Of a stretch of 64,000 nucleotides of DNA, positions 41,771 through 53,188 are shown in pieces. The stretch spans positions 60,001-124,000 of the forward strand of contig JAPJBO010000508.1 in NCBI GenBank assembly GCA_030068145.1, in the 5' to 3' direction. The notes under the pieces are model-generated. The model saw nothing but the letters and a program-made list of their open reading frames with translations, searched no databases and was not told the origin of the DNA. A program made the position numbers and the translations under genes. Position 1 is the first letter of the stretch, and the number at the start of each line of letters is the position of its first letter. This DNA is from Diplonema papillatum. Lineage: Eukaryota; Euglenozoa; Diplonemea; Diplonemida; Diplonemidae.

Positions 41771-42029
41771 AACGGTTGAGGGGAAGTTTCGATGAGGTTT
41801 TTCCCCTTCTTTTTTTTTTTTTCTGCAGCAAACGCTTACAACATAAACAAAACTGAAAAGCGAGACATGGAAGACATTGCCAACCCCGGAAACTCCACTG
41901 CTTCGAACTTTTTTCTAGCGTTATTTCGTGGTGTCGCGCCCGTGATCTCTCTTCTGTACTTGCAACGTCTGCGAACACGTGATGAAGGTCTACACCCCGT
42001 TTTTCGTGTACTGGGGAGCAAAAATGCGT

Positions 42030-43760
42030 CCGTGTGTTTGGCTTGCACTCAGCGTTGCTGGTCTTGCTGCTGAGATCACACGAAGTGGCGCACCGGAAAG
42101 CCACTTATCGCCAATTATCGGGGGGTACATTTTACACGCGTTTTTGGATGCAGCACACCCTCTTGAGAAGGCGGGTTGAAACAGGGGACCTCCGGTTTGG
42201 CAAAACACAAATCTATTAGTGTAGTTCGTGGTCAATGAGATGGACATTTCAGGAGTTTCGCTTGCACTCAACCGTGCGTATTGAACGATGAAAAGATAAG
42301 ATAGACGATTCGTGCACCCTCTCTTCGGGGGGAACATTTCCGGAGTTGGGGCTTGCACTGATAAACGAAGCAACGGACGATCAGCATCACCTGACCGAAG
42401 GTGATGAACATGACAAAGCAAAAGTTCCTTGTTCGTCGCGTCGGGTATAAACCTGTCCGGGGGGGTTACCTGTTAGCACTTCTTCGTTGGCTTCGTTTTC
42501 TCTTTCATGTGCAACCGATGTTCCGGAAATGTTTCCGTCAGTACGATTAAGAAAAGTCTGAATTAGATGTTCAGGGGTCATGTTCTGGCAATTTTCAGGT
42601 GTGCTGCGGCCGCACCGGCAACGTCCTCTTCAGTTCCACGGTGTTACACAAGAAGAAATAAGAGCTCGTCACTCGCACAACCGCGGCTGATACAAAACTA
42701 ATGATGATGATGACGGGAAGAGAGAGTTGTTTTCGTTGAACGCAGTGCCTGATCGTTTTTTACGTAAAGCTGGATTCAGGACGCAAGTGAAAACGCCACG
42801 GTTTGCGGCGACGAGCTTCTCATTTCCTCCAACATTTCATGTTTGGTAAAAAAAAAAAAAACACAGAACCCTCGCGTGTCTGGGGGGTGTGACAGTCGCC
42901 CTTGTCTAAATGCCACGCGCTGTATGAACGGGGGCGAAGTCAGGACGTTGCTGATCTTGCTGCTGTGACCACGTGGAGTGGAGCGGACGGCGCAACGGAA
43001 GAGCAGGCTACTCCGCATTTTGAGGGTACGTTTACACGCGTTTCGATGGGGCCCCATCTTGAAAACACGGGTTCGGAACGGGTGGCAGGGTTAACTATCC
43101 TGGAAAGCTGCACTTTCTTCGTGTAGTAGGGTGTCTTGTGGATGTGCATGGAAAAAACAGGGGAGATCTCATTCTCTTGCATCGGGCCGTACCGTTAACC
43201 GCAATAGGTCTCCTAGGCTAAAAGCCTCTGGCCGACAGAACAATGTAGGTAAGGGAAGTCGGCAAACTGGATCCGTAACTTCGTGAAAAGGATCCCCCCC
43301 GGTTGTTTGGCAAAACATCTCAAATCGGCGTCCTTCGTGGTCAATGAGATGAACATTTCCGGAGTCCAGCGCGCTCAACCGTTGGATCGAACGCTCAACT
43401 ATGAAAGACAAGGTGACCGATTCATGAGAAACCCTCTCTTCGGGGGAAGAGTCTTGGTTAGGTGGTTTGGGATCGACTTGTCCTATTCAGTACCACGGTA
43501 CAGTGGTTCGGTAGTTACAGCACTTGGGATCCCTTCGGTTATTATTTGTCTGGCAGCATTGAGCATTTCCTTCCAAGCTGGCGCTTATGTAGAATAAAAA
43601 TACAATCCTCACGGGTCTGGTGTGTCGGTCTGACAGTCGCCCTTGTCTAAATACCACGCGCTACGTGAACGGAGGCGAAGTCAGGAAGTTGCTGATCTTG
43701 CTGCTGTGACCACATGAAGTGGCGCGATGGGAGCAACGGAAAGCAGGCTACTTTTCTTTC
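42030..43760 (+). repeat. Diverged local duplications about 0.7-1.1 kb apart
   Basis: GGTTTGGCAAAACA ... GTCAATGAGATGGACATTTC (42,190-42,255) recurs at 43,303-43,368. ACAGTCGCCCTTGTCTAAAT ... TTGCTGATCTTGCTGCTG (42,890-43,020) recurs at 43,630-43,750. Together they suggest an old tandem duplication. Family N lies inside at 42,328-42,528 and a family W fragment at 43,495-43,592. Confidence 0.6.
42328..42528. mobile_element. Family N MITE, copy 2
   Basis: GAACATTTCCGGAGTT on the left and GATGTTCCGGAAATGTTTCC on the right form the inverted ends; the interior carries ACGATCAGCATCACCTGACC and TTCTTCGTTGGCTTCG. Confidence 0.65.
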
Positions 43761-44436
43761 TCTGGACGGTTGTGGGGGTGCGGTCCACCCGTAGTTCGGA
43801 TTTCTACTAATTTTTCGAAGAAATATGCTTCTTTTCCAACAAAAACCCTGTCAACGACACTCTATAAAAAAAAAGAACTACTGTTACAGTGCGAATTCGC
43901 CTGAAAACCTTTCGGAGCCGACGATAATTTTCTCCTTTTTTAGGAATCCCGTTGGGCGCACAGCTTGGTGTCTTTCGACCTCTTGCTTGTTTGTGGACTG
44001 TTTTTTTTATTTTCGTTCGAAGTGCGGGGAGAAGGGAAAATCCTTTTTCCTTGCTCCCGGTCGGTTGCCTTCGAAGCTTGCTTCTATCGCGCAGCCTCTT
44101 TCTGGGCAACCCACGCAAAAAGGTGTCGGATGGGGGATGGGAAGGGATCGAAGAGGGAAGCACGGTACGCGGCATCATAGACCTGGCGAATACTTTGACT
44201 GGCGATTCACGAGGTAGCCGCTTGCAGGACGGGCCCACACCACCCCCACTTGTCGCGAGGCTTCGCACGCTATGCCACTATGATTCGTGTTCACCAAATC
44301 GCATTTTTGAGCCCGGTCCACCTGTATCCTCTGTCGCGATGCACATCGCCATAGATTATTGGTGTAATTCCCCTATATCCCGGTTCGGGATAAGGGCACA
44401 AAATTTGTTTTGAACCGGCATTGTGGTGCAGATGCG
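43761..44436. other. Spacer with LINE-tail fragment
   Basis: A LINE-tail fragment is visible at 43,940-43,995 (GTTGGGCGCACAGCTTGGTG, TCTTTCGACC). No gene is supported. Confidence 0.4.
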
Positions 44437-44512
44437 AATTTGGGTCCAAATTTTGGGTTCCAAATTTTTGGGTTCCAAAGTTTGGGTTCCGAATTTTGGG
44501 TCCAATTCAAAC
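44437..44512. repeat. TTTGGGTTCCAAA short tandem repeat
   Basis: Five or so diverged copies of TTTGGGTTCCAAATTT lie in a row after a family S left end (about 44,360). Confidence 0.7.
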
Positions 44513-44551
44513 TATCAGCACTCACGTAGCGCGCGACGGGTATTCTGCAGT

Positions 44552-44857
44552 CTAACTCCAACTGCCACAGTCGAACAGCAGTCTGTCAGCAGGGAGGACC
44601 GGCTCCATGTATCGCACGAGGCATTTCACCACAAAGTCCACTCCCCTGTTGTTTTCCGGGCTGTTTCCGGCTGTTTGGAGCTGCAAATTCACCTTTTTCG
44701 CCACCTTCTCCTTGCCGCCTGCGGTCTGACACTGAAGAAGGGTCGGACCACGCAACACAAAGCGCAGGGAAAAGACCCAAAATTGTAGCGGCGGCGCTCT
44801 GACATAAACATGTGAAGCCCCGGCAATCGACTCAGTCAAACCACTGGCCAATGCCAA
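44552..44857 (-). CDS. Unassigned exon-like frame
   Basis: A 101-codon minus frame from a methionine, ending ...PADRLLFDCGSWS. It is neither low-complexity nor part of a repeat I recognise, and includes a plausible helix-rich stretch (VDFVVKCLVRYMEPV). I cannot assign a family. It may be a single exon, a decayed gene piece, or chance. Confidence 0.2.
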   Translation of the reverse strand: MALASGLTESIAGASHVYVRAPPLQFWVFSLRFVLRGPTLLQCQTAGGKEKVAKKVNLQLQTAGNSPENNRGVDFVVKCLVRYMEPVLPADRLLFDCGSWS

Positions 44858-44929
44858 CGACCTTGGTGTACCGTAAAGAGCGTTTTTCTACTGCATGTGA
44901 AGTTTTGAACGGTGCTTTTTTTGGGTAAT

Positions 44930-45215
44930 ATACAGATATATGCGCACTTTATTGTTTTTTTGCAAATATATGCATGTTCGTACAAACATGCATATATTTG
45001 CAAAAAAAACTTAAGTTTTTTTGCAAATATATGCATGTTTTTTTGCAAATATATGCATATGCATATATTTGCAAATAAACATGCATATATTAGCAAAAAA
45101 AACTTAAGTTTTTTTTGCAAATATATGCATGTTTTTTTGCAAATATATGCATATGCGTATATTTGCAAAAAAAACTGCATTTTGCGTATGCATGTCACAA
45201 AAAGTTGCAGTTTTC
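44930..45215. repeat. AT-rich palindrome cluster
   Basis: The block TTTTTTGCAAATATATGCAT and its complement ATGCATATATTTGCAAAAAA alternate at least eight times, with ACTTAAGT palindromes between them and ATATGCATATGCATAT at inversion points. The strand can fold into several stacked hairpins. No terminal duplication is seen. Confidence 0.85.
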
Positions 45216-45678
45216 TGCGCATATATCTGCAAGTTTCCCTTTTTTTTTTTTCGTGTTTCAAGAAAGCCGATACTTTTTAAGTCTCCCGGTTTACTTCGTC
45301 TTTTAGAGCGAAAGTTCGCTTGAAACTCCGTAGCGCAACTCCCCTCCCATTGTTCGGGCGGCTTTACTTTGCGGACTCATGTTCTTTATACGGCATGGTA
45401 TCGGGATTTGTATCTTTCGCGGCACAAGTAGTGCAGTTTAATGGTCTTGGCTTGCCGTTTTACCTTTCTCGTTTAGCAAGGCACCACGTAAAAACAGCTC
45501 TACAACACCTACACTCACCGGCCCGTAGAGACTGGCAACCAGCCACCCGCACGCAGTAACTGGCAACCAGCCACCCGCACGCAGTAAGGTGGGTCCACCG
45601 TGGGGCTATCACAATTCGGTCGAGCGGATGTACCGTGCCTGACTACGCAATAAGTGATAGGAGCTGCATGATACGTGG

Positions 45679-45825
45679 TCTCAGAAGCTGGGGTTAAATC
45701 TGGGGGTTGAAAAAGCGGGTCGGAAAACCGCCTTCCGGGTGTAGATTTGCACGCGTTTTGGGTTGTAGCACACCCGCTTTTCGAATGTGACTCGGGCACA
45801 CCCTCTTACACTCCACCTCCTGAGG
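45679..45825. mobile_element. Family F foldback element, copy 4
   Basis: Left TCTCAGAAGCTGGGGTTA and right ACACTCCACCTCCTGAGG are diverged inverted ends around two hairpin-type blocks (AAAAAGCGGGTCGG; ACACCCGCTTTTCGAATGTG). Confidence 0.7.
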
Positions 45826-46016
45826 CTGGACCATGGCACCGTGGATGCGAGATACGTGATCCGTTATATATGCACACGCGTAGTTTGAATGCGATGGCCT
45901 GCGTTCGTCACTAGCTGACTCCACACACGCCACACATAATATGCGAAACGTGTTTTGTTATAAATAGACTGAGCCAATTCACCCTCTGCCCGATCGAAAG
46001 TTGTAGAGCCCTGTAG

Positions 46017-46356
46017 TTTGGGTTAGAATGCAAACAATCTGTGTCTGCATCGGCGGCGTCGCGGGTATCTCTTCGCACGTGATGTGCCATGCTTTCGCCT
46101 CTTTAGCTCGTCTTGATCGGCGCTGCCGGGCGCGCGTTTGGTGCCTCGCTTCTCCTTCGACTGCTCGTCCAGGTTCGTCGGTTCCGCGTCGATGTCTGCT
46201 TCTTCACGGCGCTTGGGCGATGGCCGCGCTTCGATGGGCGCTCCGCTACGCCGTTTTGTTGTCGGCTCCAACGCAGAGTTCGTTCGCCGCTTCTTCGCTC
46301 GCGTCGGTGCCGTCTTTTTTGACCCTTTTTTGAGCTTCGTAGAGCATAATCGAGCG
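46017..46356. other. GC-rich segment between family K and family W
   Basis: After a family K start (GTTTGGGTTAGAATGCAAAC) comes about 280 bp of GC-rich DNA. Its minus frame (46,023-46,433) gives a very basic, Arg/Lys-rich 136-residue translation with composition like a nuclear-localised tail but no conserved motif. I do not call it a gene. Confidence 0.3.
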
Positions 46357-46658
46357 AAAATACTCGACGTAGCTGCTTTGACTCCGAATGGAGAGGAAAT
46401 ATAGAGGTACAGGGGGAAATACAATACAAACACAATCTGATTTGTTCTTCGCTTTCACCACCGGGGACCTGTGTGTTGCTTTCTCACTCAGGGCTTTTGA
46501 CCTGTTGTGTTTGTGTGATTTGTCGTGTAGGGGTAGACCCGCATGACCTCACGTCCGTTCAAACACGTGGTTCGGTAGTTACTGCACTTGGGATCCCTTC
46601 GGTTCTTTGTCTGGCAGTTATTGTCAAGCATTTCCTTCCAAGCTGGCGCTTATGTAAA
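46357..46658 (+). repeat. Family W, copy 2 (empty site)
   Basis: This copy lacks the 136-bp insert: TTTGTGTGATTTGTCGTGTA is continuous at about 46,509-46,528. Confidence 0.8.
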
Positions 46659-46808
46659 AACCCGAGCCTTGTACAACGTAATCGGGTGTAGGCGCCGCGT
46701 GGTCTTTTCGGTTAGAATGCAAAGGATCTGTAGCGATCATCTGAGTCTAGCCGCGGATCGAAATTGAGCTCAGGTAGCTTTCAGGGAGGGTAGGTGGATT
46801 GGCTCGTA

Positions 46809-46842
46809 GACATCAGATACGTGATACAAATCACGTATCCGA
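46809..46842. repeat. Hairpin CATCAGATACGTGAT
   Basis: CATCAGATACGTGAT and ATCACGTATCCGATG pair at 14 of 15 positions around a four-base loop. Confidence 0.8.
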
Positions 46843-47534
46843 TGCGCATCGCGCTTTGGTTGATACGCGTGTGTGAAGATCTACCTGCTAGGCCAGCTCG
46901 GGGTCGGGAGGGAAGGAACGGAGAGCCCTCGCTGTCACACAGCGTGAACGGGGAGAAGAAGGCGTCGCCGTGCCAGCGTGAGGGCCCTCAGGAGGGGGGG
47001 TGTGAAGAAAAAAGCGGTTCAAAAAAAAAAAAAAAAAAAAAACAGATACACGCCGACAACCAAGTCGGTGTTGCCCTTTCGAGAGAGGGAGAGAGAAAGA
47101 GGGGGATTTTCGGCTCGGCCTTCAATTCCAACCCCTCACAGACCCTTGACGCCATCCTCATCGCGACGCAAGTTCAACACATTTCCCGTCCTCTAGGTAG
47201 CCGGAAGGCTCTCTCAAACTCGTTTAATGCGTCAGTGTAGTGCGCGTGCAGCCTACGACATTTAGGAGCATCACAGATCTGACGTTATCCTGACACATGC
47301 ATTGGCATCGACCCATATATCCTTGTTCTCCCAAGACGCACCGGAGGCGCTCAAACAAGTTTGCTTACCTACACCCCCCGGGCACCATGTTCACCAATTT
47401 TGGGGTCATACTCCATCAGAGAGCTGCTGCGGGTGCAAAACCACCCCGGTATTCCCTCAAAGCACGGTATGATATAACAGCGCCAATAATAAAATACACA
47501 TTTGGCCCCACGTAAAAAGGCCTGAGTCGCGCCC
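46843..47534. other. Spacer with A22 run
   Basis: There is no supported gene; an A22 run lies at 47,021-47,042. Confidence 0.4.
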
Positions 47535-47544
47535 CCTATACCCT

Positions 47545-47740
47545 CCCCCGTGTTAGTCGCCTCCGTTTAGCCCTTGTCAGTGTCGCCTTTTTGCCTGAAA
47601 AACGCGAGGCGACACTAACACGGGAAGACGGTTCTCAATAGGGTTCCCTGTATTTGCATGAAGATAGGAATAGGTGCCTTTAGGTAGGCAACACTAACAC
47701 GGGGGGGAAATCTTAGTTTAATGCTTAGGCAGAGCGGGGG
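47545..47740. mobile_element. Foldback with CCCGTGTTAGT ends, next to HP3
   Basis: CCCCCGTGTTAGTCGCCTC (47,545) pairs with GAGGCGACACTAACACGGG (47,606-47,624). A further half-end ACACTAACACGGGGGGG at 47,690-47,706 runs into an HP3 start (AAATCTTAGTTTAATGC). The G-run/C-run ends resemble the 1,368 and 10,847 foldback. Confidence 0.6.
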
Positions 47741-48224
47741 TAGGTAGAGGGATAACGATTGCCCGGACGGTGCTGACGTGCTCTTCCTTCCTTCTTGAGG
47801 TCTTGCAACGATCGGAGTAGTTGCGGCGCGTCGGCTAGGTTAGGTACGGGCGTCTGGTCAATATGGGGTCAAAAGGGCCTGGTTCGGAGGGTTGGAAAGG
47901 GCGCGGGAGGGAGAAAAAGTTTGGGCTAGAATGCAGATAACCTGTGATGGCGATAATCTGCGTCGAGGAGAGAGAGAGAGAGAGAGAGAGAAAAGAGTGT
48001 GAGACAGAGAAAGAGAAGGGCACAGGATGAATTGTGCATCGTTTGTATCGGGTGAGGAGCCGTTTTGTGTTGCCGACAATCAACAGTTCTTTTTTTCTCA
48101 ACCTGACTTTTTCACGGTGGATAGCTTGGCGGAGCCCCTCGATTCCAAAAAACTGCTTGCCGCACAAAAAGCGGATGCGCTGAGTGTCCACAAGAATGAG
48201 TTGAGACCACGCTTTGCCGTGCCA
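47741..48224. other. Spacer with family K and GA tract
   Basis: A family K motif (47,927-47,965) is followed by a short GA tract (47,967-47,992). No gene is supported. Confidence 0.45.
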
Positions 48225-48428
48225 CACGGTGCACTAGTCATTGGGAAAACAGTGTTTTTACTACGAATATTATTAGTAAAAATACCTTAGTGATTTATTA
48301 GTTTGGAGTTCTTTCTGAAGAGACGGAAAGAAAGACTAGTCATTCTGACCAACCATTCTTACTAGTTCGTAGGATTCTTAAGATCGTAAGATTCCCACTG
48401 GTAAAACTGGTAGTGACTAGTGCATTTT
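48225..48428. mobile_element. Family G MITE, copy 2
   Basis: CACGGTGCACTAGTCATTGG on the left and AGTGACTAGTGCATTTTG on the right are inverted. Similarity to the 17,434 copy continues past this end (GAAGGAA ... AAAGTGGAC) to about 48,490, so the element may be longer. Confidence 0.6.
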
Positions 48429-48501
48429 GAAGGAACCCCTCTTTGCGGGCTCTTCAAAAAAAAAAAAAAAAAAAAAAGTGGACGCAATCACTAATAAAAA
48501 A

Positions 48502-48705
48502 TGACTACGGAGCAGGTCCTGTCCAACGCCGCTTTGCTGCATGATGATGGTCATCAGCTGCGCTTCGCACACCACTTTCATGTCGCTGTCGCCGCGGGCG
48601 CTTTGCTCCGCCTTGGTGATGTCGGAGTACCGCGAGATGGCCGTGTCGTTGATGCGGACGAGCCGCATATGCGGCTGCACACCGGCCGAAGAATGGCTAA
48701 TGCAC
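48502..48705 (-). CDS. Exon-like segment captured beside or inside family G
   Basis: The minus frame encodes VQPHMRLVRINDTAISRYSD and ITKAEQSARGDSDMKVVCEA followed by QLMTIIMQQSGVGQDLL. Composition is GC-rich and protein-like, unlike the AT-rich MITE around it. A minus-strand TTAG precedes it (about 48,706), compatible with an acceptor site, and family G-like ACTAGT/GCATTAG words lie on both sides. I do not recognise the protein. Confidence 0.3.
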
Positions 48706-48724
48706 TGGTAAGAATGACTCGTGG

Positions 48725-49315
48725 CGTTTTGCTGGAGATTTCCAAGCTTGCGGTCAGTGTCCATTTTCCATGTCCCCAGATATGCAACGCACTAACGTTT
48801 TCCTGATTTCAGGATCCGGTGTCTTCAAGCATCCGGTTGACGTATCATTTTAACAGTTACGTCGGATTCTCGAAACGAAAAGGCGGTTAGGAAGGTTGCG
48901 ACATGCTCCGTTTGATTGGGTTGTCCACGATTTTCTGCATTCTGAGGAAGCCGACAAGCTCGGGAGCAGGAGAAGACTGGAAAGCAAGATTTTTTTCCCG
49001 TCGACTGTGCCGCCGCCTGAGCCCTAAAGTGCAGGGCGTAGTTTCAGGCGGCATTGGATCAGGATCAGAGGGGTCCTACTCGGAACGGTTCAGTTTCCTC
49101 ACGCAGCTGCAGAAAAGGTGCTCCCCTCGGACCTTGGAAGCTGGCAATTCTGGAAAAGGCGTGTGGCTGAACGAAAAAAGGACAGCGTAACGCGCATTTC
49201 GCATAAAGACACCCGGGGTGGTAGTCCCGTGAGACTTTTCAGTTTCTGTCACTTTCGCACATTTGTGTACGTACGCGTTCTCAGTTCACTTTTCCTCTAG
49301 CGTTTCTTTGGTAGA
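48725..49315. other. Spacer with family P fragment
   Basis: 49,040-49,105 matches the end of family P (GGTCCTACTCGGAACGGTTC). No gene is supported. Confidence 0.4.
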
Positions 49316-49610
49316 CTGATGCAGGTGGAACCACTGGGTTGCTGTTTGCACTCTTGACAGTTTTTACTGAGCAGTTTTTAGTAGAGCGATGCAATTGGAA
49401 CCACTGGGTTGCTCTTTGCACTCTTGACGGGCGTGCTGCTCTCCGCACACTTGGCAGTTTCAGTAGGGTGATGCAGGTGGAACCACTGGGTTGCTTTTTG
49501 CACTCCTGACAGTTTTTACTGAGCAGTTTTAGTAAAGCGATGCAATTGGAACCACTGGGTTGCTGTTTGCACTGTTGACGGGTTGATGCGGGTGAGCCAC
49601 TGCGTTGCTT
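49316..49610. repeat. Minisatellite of GATGCARGTGGAACCACTGG units
   Basis: Five units (about 49,318, 49,388, 49,469, 49,539 and a degenerate one at 49,583) hold GGAACCACTGGGTTGCT, TTTGCACTCTTGAC and a GTTTTTACTGAGCAGTTTT spacer. The repeats translate into Gln/Pro/Ser-rich frames that are artefacts. Confidence 0.85.
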
Positions 49611-49898
49611 CTGCTGCACTCTGAACTTTTTAGAGCACGTTGAGGACCAAAGAACCGGGATTTTAGCAAGGCGACGCAGATGGGAACGTTGGGTCCCTGT
49701 CTGCTATCTTTTGGTTCCGCGGCTTTACTAGGGAAGGTGCCTCAGCTGCGAATTATTTGGGGCTACTTGGGGGTTTTCTTTTTGTTTTCCTCTTTTGCTC
49801 TTGCACGGTTGTGTGCAGGTGTTGGTGCGGTGGCCGTTTGAGGCGGGTAAGCCTTAATAAGTTATGGGCAAGCTTTGTCTTTATTTTGGGGGTGACTC

Positions 49899-51083
49899 CA
49901 GGGGTTATTCTAATCCCCGAAACTCTGGAAAATCCCGGTTAAAAAAATCTTTGAGAGAGAGAGAGAGAGACGAGTTAGAGTGCAGGGACCATCTCTCCGA
50001 GGAGTATCCGGTCGCCCCACTACTATCCCGTACTACTACGGCGGGCGCAAGTCGTTGCGCCGTGGGCGCGGAGCGAGCCGTGGCCCTGTCAAAGATGATT
50101 GTTGCACCGATGGTGGCGCAGCCGGGGGCGTTCTGACTGGCGGACGAGACCGCCTGGCAGGCGTGTGTTGGCACGTTGTTTCGCGGGCTCTCCTCCTTTT
50201 GGCAATAGCCCGCCCTATGGCTCTTTGATATGGCCGGAAAAATTTTTCCCACGCTGCGCGTGGGAAAGCATGGATTGCTGAAGCAAGCAGTGTCCCACAC
50301 AGTAGCGTCATTACGTTAGCACAGTGTCGACAGCGGCAGCACCACTAAAACCAAATGCGGCCAGCGACATCTCTTTTAGTTTCAAAATCCTTTCGGGCCT
50401 GCGAGCTTCAGGATAGCAAACGATCCTCCAGTGACTGAATACTGGGTGTGATGGAAAACACAATCTGGCTGCTGCTTCTCCACTTTGTTGTAGCCTTCAC
50501 TTGTCACTCCCAGTGGGCACTACAGCGATGGCCTCAACGCCTTTCAACGAATCAGGGCGAAGCTGCTCACGACAGGCGCCCCCCAACACGCTAATCCCAA
50601 CGCCCCTCATGCCCCATAGATATTTCTGGACCAAATTGCTGGCAGGCTGTGTACACACAAAACAGCAACTACGACTCCAGGATCTGAGCCTGTAGCCTGG
50701 GTCCCTTGCCAAAAAGTTTTCACCAGAAATCCCCATGGTTAAAAACTATTTTTTCACCGGCCTGTTTTCACAATTTTTTTTTTTTGGTGAAAAAAAATTT
50801 TTTTAACCATACAGGATAATCCCTGACGTTGAGCGAGATTTTTTTGATGCCCTGTAAGCCTGGTATGCGACCTTCATGGGGCGTGTTGCTGCTTCGCCAC
50901 TTTGTTGTAGATCCCACGTGTGGGTCTTGCGGGTCCTCTAGCCTCCGTGACACTGGCCTAGCAAGGACAAAAGGTTTTCACCAGAAACTCCCGTGGTTAA
51001 AAACCCTTTTTTAACCGGCCTGTTTTTGAGAATATATTTTTTTGGTGAAGAAATGATTTTGTAACCATGCAGGATAATCCCTG
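49899..51083. mobile_element. Family I composite: two right ends
   Basis: A left end CAGGGGTTATTCTAATCC (49,899) is followed by a right end AGGATAATCCCTG at 50,825 and, after family I interior sequence (ACGTTGAGCGAG, CTTGCGGGTCCTCTAGCC), by a second right end at 51,083. This looks like one family I element inserted into or recombined with another. The intervening 49,990-50,450 is GC-rich unassigned DNA. Confidence 0.6.
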
Positions 51084-51155
51084 GATATGAGACGTGGCCC
51101 GCAACGCAGCCTCGCTAGGCTGTCCAAGCTCACACGTTCACGTGTTTTCCACCGT

Positions 51156-51245
51156 CATTGTCTTCTTGTTTGCGTTCGTGGGGAGTCATTTGCTAGCAAA
51201 TGAGTACCACACTATGCCAGCTGTTCGTGACGTGACTCAGACACT
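51156..51245 (-). mobile_element. 136-bp element, inverted copy
   Basis: The reverse complement of 29,990-30,075 (TGGCATAGTGTGGTACTC, ATTTGCTAGCAAATGACTCC) lies here, so this family, unlike most, inserts in both orientations. Confidence 0.7.
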
Positions 51246-52100
51246 TTGCGCTGCACGCGAGCTTCTTCGCGTGTTCTCCAACATTCCATGTTTCCAGGTT
51301 TAGCAAAGAAAAGACAAGGGCAAAGCGAGCTGGGGAAGAAGTCTTGGTTCAGTGTTTAGGCTGGGGGGTGAGAGGACACTTGCGGCGCAGCCGGAGACAG
51401 AGAGTCAAAGGGCTACGATCCAACGTTCGCCGACCGTTTCAGGCCAAGCTAGCGGGTTTGGTCGGTACCATTCGGCAGACAAGATACAATCACAACACAA
51501 TTCGGCGACGGAATCGGGTTTGTTGTGTTTTCAGCGACCACCACGTTGCTTGACACTGCATGGGGTGAGGAGAGAGCGGAAACCCCCCTTCGAGCTGCCA
51601 TCACGAGTGCCGGCGTCGCTCACTTTGTAAGCGAGTCTGCAAAAATTATAGTTTGTGTAGGTTTTAGAGTAAAGGTTCGCTTGAGATTCCGGGTTTTAGA
51701 GTGAAAGTCTTTGTGATATTTCCCCGTCTACCATTTTGTGTGCCGCCCTACCCAGGGTTTACGCTCCACGTGTGGAACGTGTGGATTTCCACACGTTAAT
51801 TCTTTTTGGATTTTGTTCCCCCACGTGTGGATCCACAGGCAGGGGAGTCTAGGCCCACTAGCGGTCAAGGCCGCACAGCCAGGTGTCGCCAAGTCCAGTA
51901 GCGACGCTATTTATTTTGCCGTCGCACATGAGGGGAAAGGTTTTTTTTTCCCCTCGAACCTTAAGCGCCCACACGTGGACCACACGTATTTTCTCTGAGA
52001 CCGAAAACGGAGCGTAAGCCCTGGCCCTACCCCCAAGCTGGGGAAAACTTGGTCTGTGTTTCACTTGCTTCTCTGTCTAAAATAATTGTTCCGAAAACTG
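51246..52100. other. Spacer with family 3 copies and CACGTGTGGA words
   Basis: There is no supported gene. Two family 3 starts lie at 51,663 and 51,696 (GAGTAAAGGTTCGCTTGAG; TTTTAGAGTGAAAG). CACGTGTGGA-type words recur at 51,768-51,985. Confidence 0.45.
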
Positions 52101-52101
52101 A

Positions 52102-52134
52102 GGGGGGGGGGGGGGGGGGGGGGTGGGGGGGGGG
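52102..52134. repeat. Poly-G run (22 G, T, 10 G)
   Basis: This homopolymer is the left target of MITE A copy 2. Confidence 0.95.
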
Positions 52135-52786
52135 CAGGGGTACCTGTAACTCGGGGCCCGGGCCCTGGAAAATTTTCCAGGGTTTTTGGCCCTGAACGAT
52201 TACCAAAGGAAAAACTCTCTGGTGCGAGATGCAATTCGTTTACAATTCCATTCCAGGGCCCCAGACTGTCCTTGAGCTCAACGGATTCAAAAGCGTTCAA
52301 AAACGTCCTCGGAATGTATTTTTCGACACAGCCACGAAACCTGAAGGAGGTTTTCAGGTTCTGGCAGGTCTAGCTGGCTGTCTAAAGGGTACCACGGCTC
52401 AGTCACCCAAGGTCACAGGTGGCAAGGTGGGTGTTGAAAAAAAAAATTTTTTTTTGGGCCGGAATCCCTAAAAACTCGCATTTCGGAAAGTTTTTGTCCC
52501 ACATTTTTCCCAGGGCATTTTGACCATTTCACCTTAGAGCCTCCGCCCGCTCAGCCCCTATGGTAAATGCACGACTGTGAGCTTTTTTTATCAAATTTTA
52601 TCAAGTTTATTTCTTGATTTTTTCTCGTCTTGCTCTCCGCTTGTTGTGGAAGCTGCAATATTGACGATTCCATCCTTGGATGGCGTGATTACCGTGGGCC
52701 TGGACCCTATCTGGACCCTAGCGCTAACCCGGGGCCCGGGGCCCGGGGCCCGGGCCCCGGAGACCCTGGATTTACAGGTACCCTTG
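52135..52786. mobile_element. hAT-type MITE family A, copy 2, in poly-G
   Basis: This is the 652-bp partner of 1,444-2,094, with the same ends and again G on both sides (52,125-52,134 and 52,787-52,803). Different surroundings but near-identical interiors show two recent, independent insertions into G-runs rather than one large duplication. Confidence 0.88.
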
Positions 52787-52803
52787 GGGGGGGGGGGGGG
52801 GGG

Positions 52804-53188
52804 CAGCGCTCTTGTTAAGGATCAGCCACTTTGGCCGGATGGCCGGATAAACCAGACCCCCCCCCTCCCCCCCCCCCCCCCCCCCCCCTCTACAGTGCAG
52901 TTGCCTTGGAGGCTGGGTGGTCAAATTTTCTAAGGTGAAATGGTCAAAATTCCCTGCCAAAAGTGGGCCCACAAAAATTTTCCAAAGTGTGTATTTGGGG
53001 TATTTGGGGTATTTGGGGCAAAAAAAAAAAATTTTTTTTTTCTGACCGCCCACCGTGGTGACCACCTTAGAGTGTGACAGGTAGCGTCTCCCCCCTCCAC
53101 AGTGAAAATAGCCTGAGGGGGGGAGGGGGGGAGGGGGGGGGGGTCAGCCGGCTGATGGATGGATGGATGGTTCTTAACAAGATGCCTG
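52804..53188. mobile_element. 385-bp MITE between two poly-G runs
   Basis: CAGCGCTCTTGTTAAGGATC on the left and, from the other strand, CAGGCATCTTGTTAAGAACC on the right are imperfect inverted ends (18 of 24 over the longer match). The left flank is 17 G (52,787-52,803) and the right flank about nine G (53,189-53,197). A C-run inside (about 52,857-52,888) faces an internal G-run (53,116-53,142), an inner inverted repeat. Confidence 0.65.

Noticed and set aside
46023-46433. Arg/Lys-rich 136-residue protein
   Set aside because: The frame begins inside family W and ends inside family K; composition alone does not support a gene.
49281-49619. Gln/Ser-rich repeat protein on the minus strand
   Set aside because: It is the translation of a minisatellite without a conserved start or flanking coding sequence.
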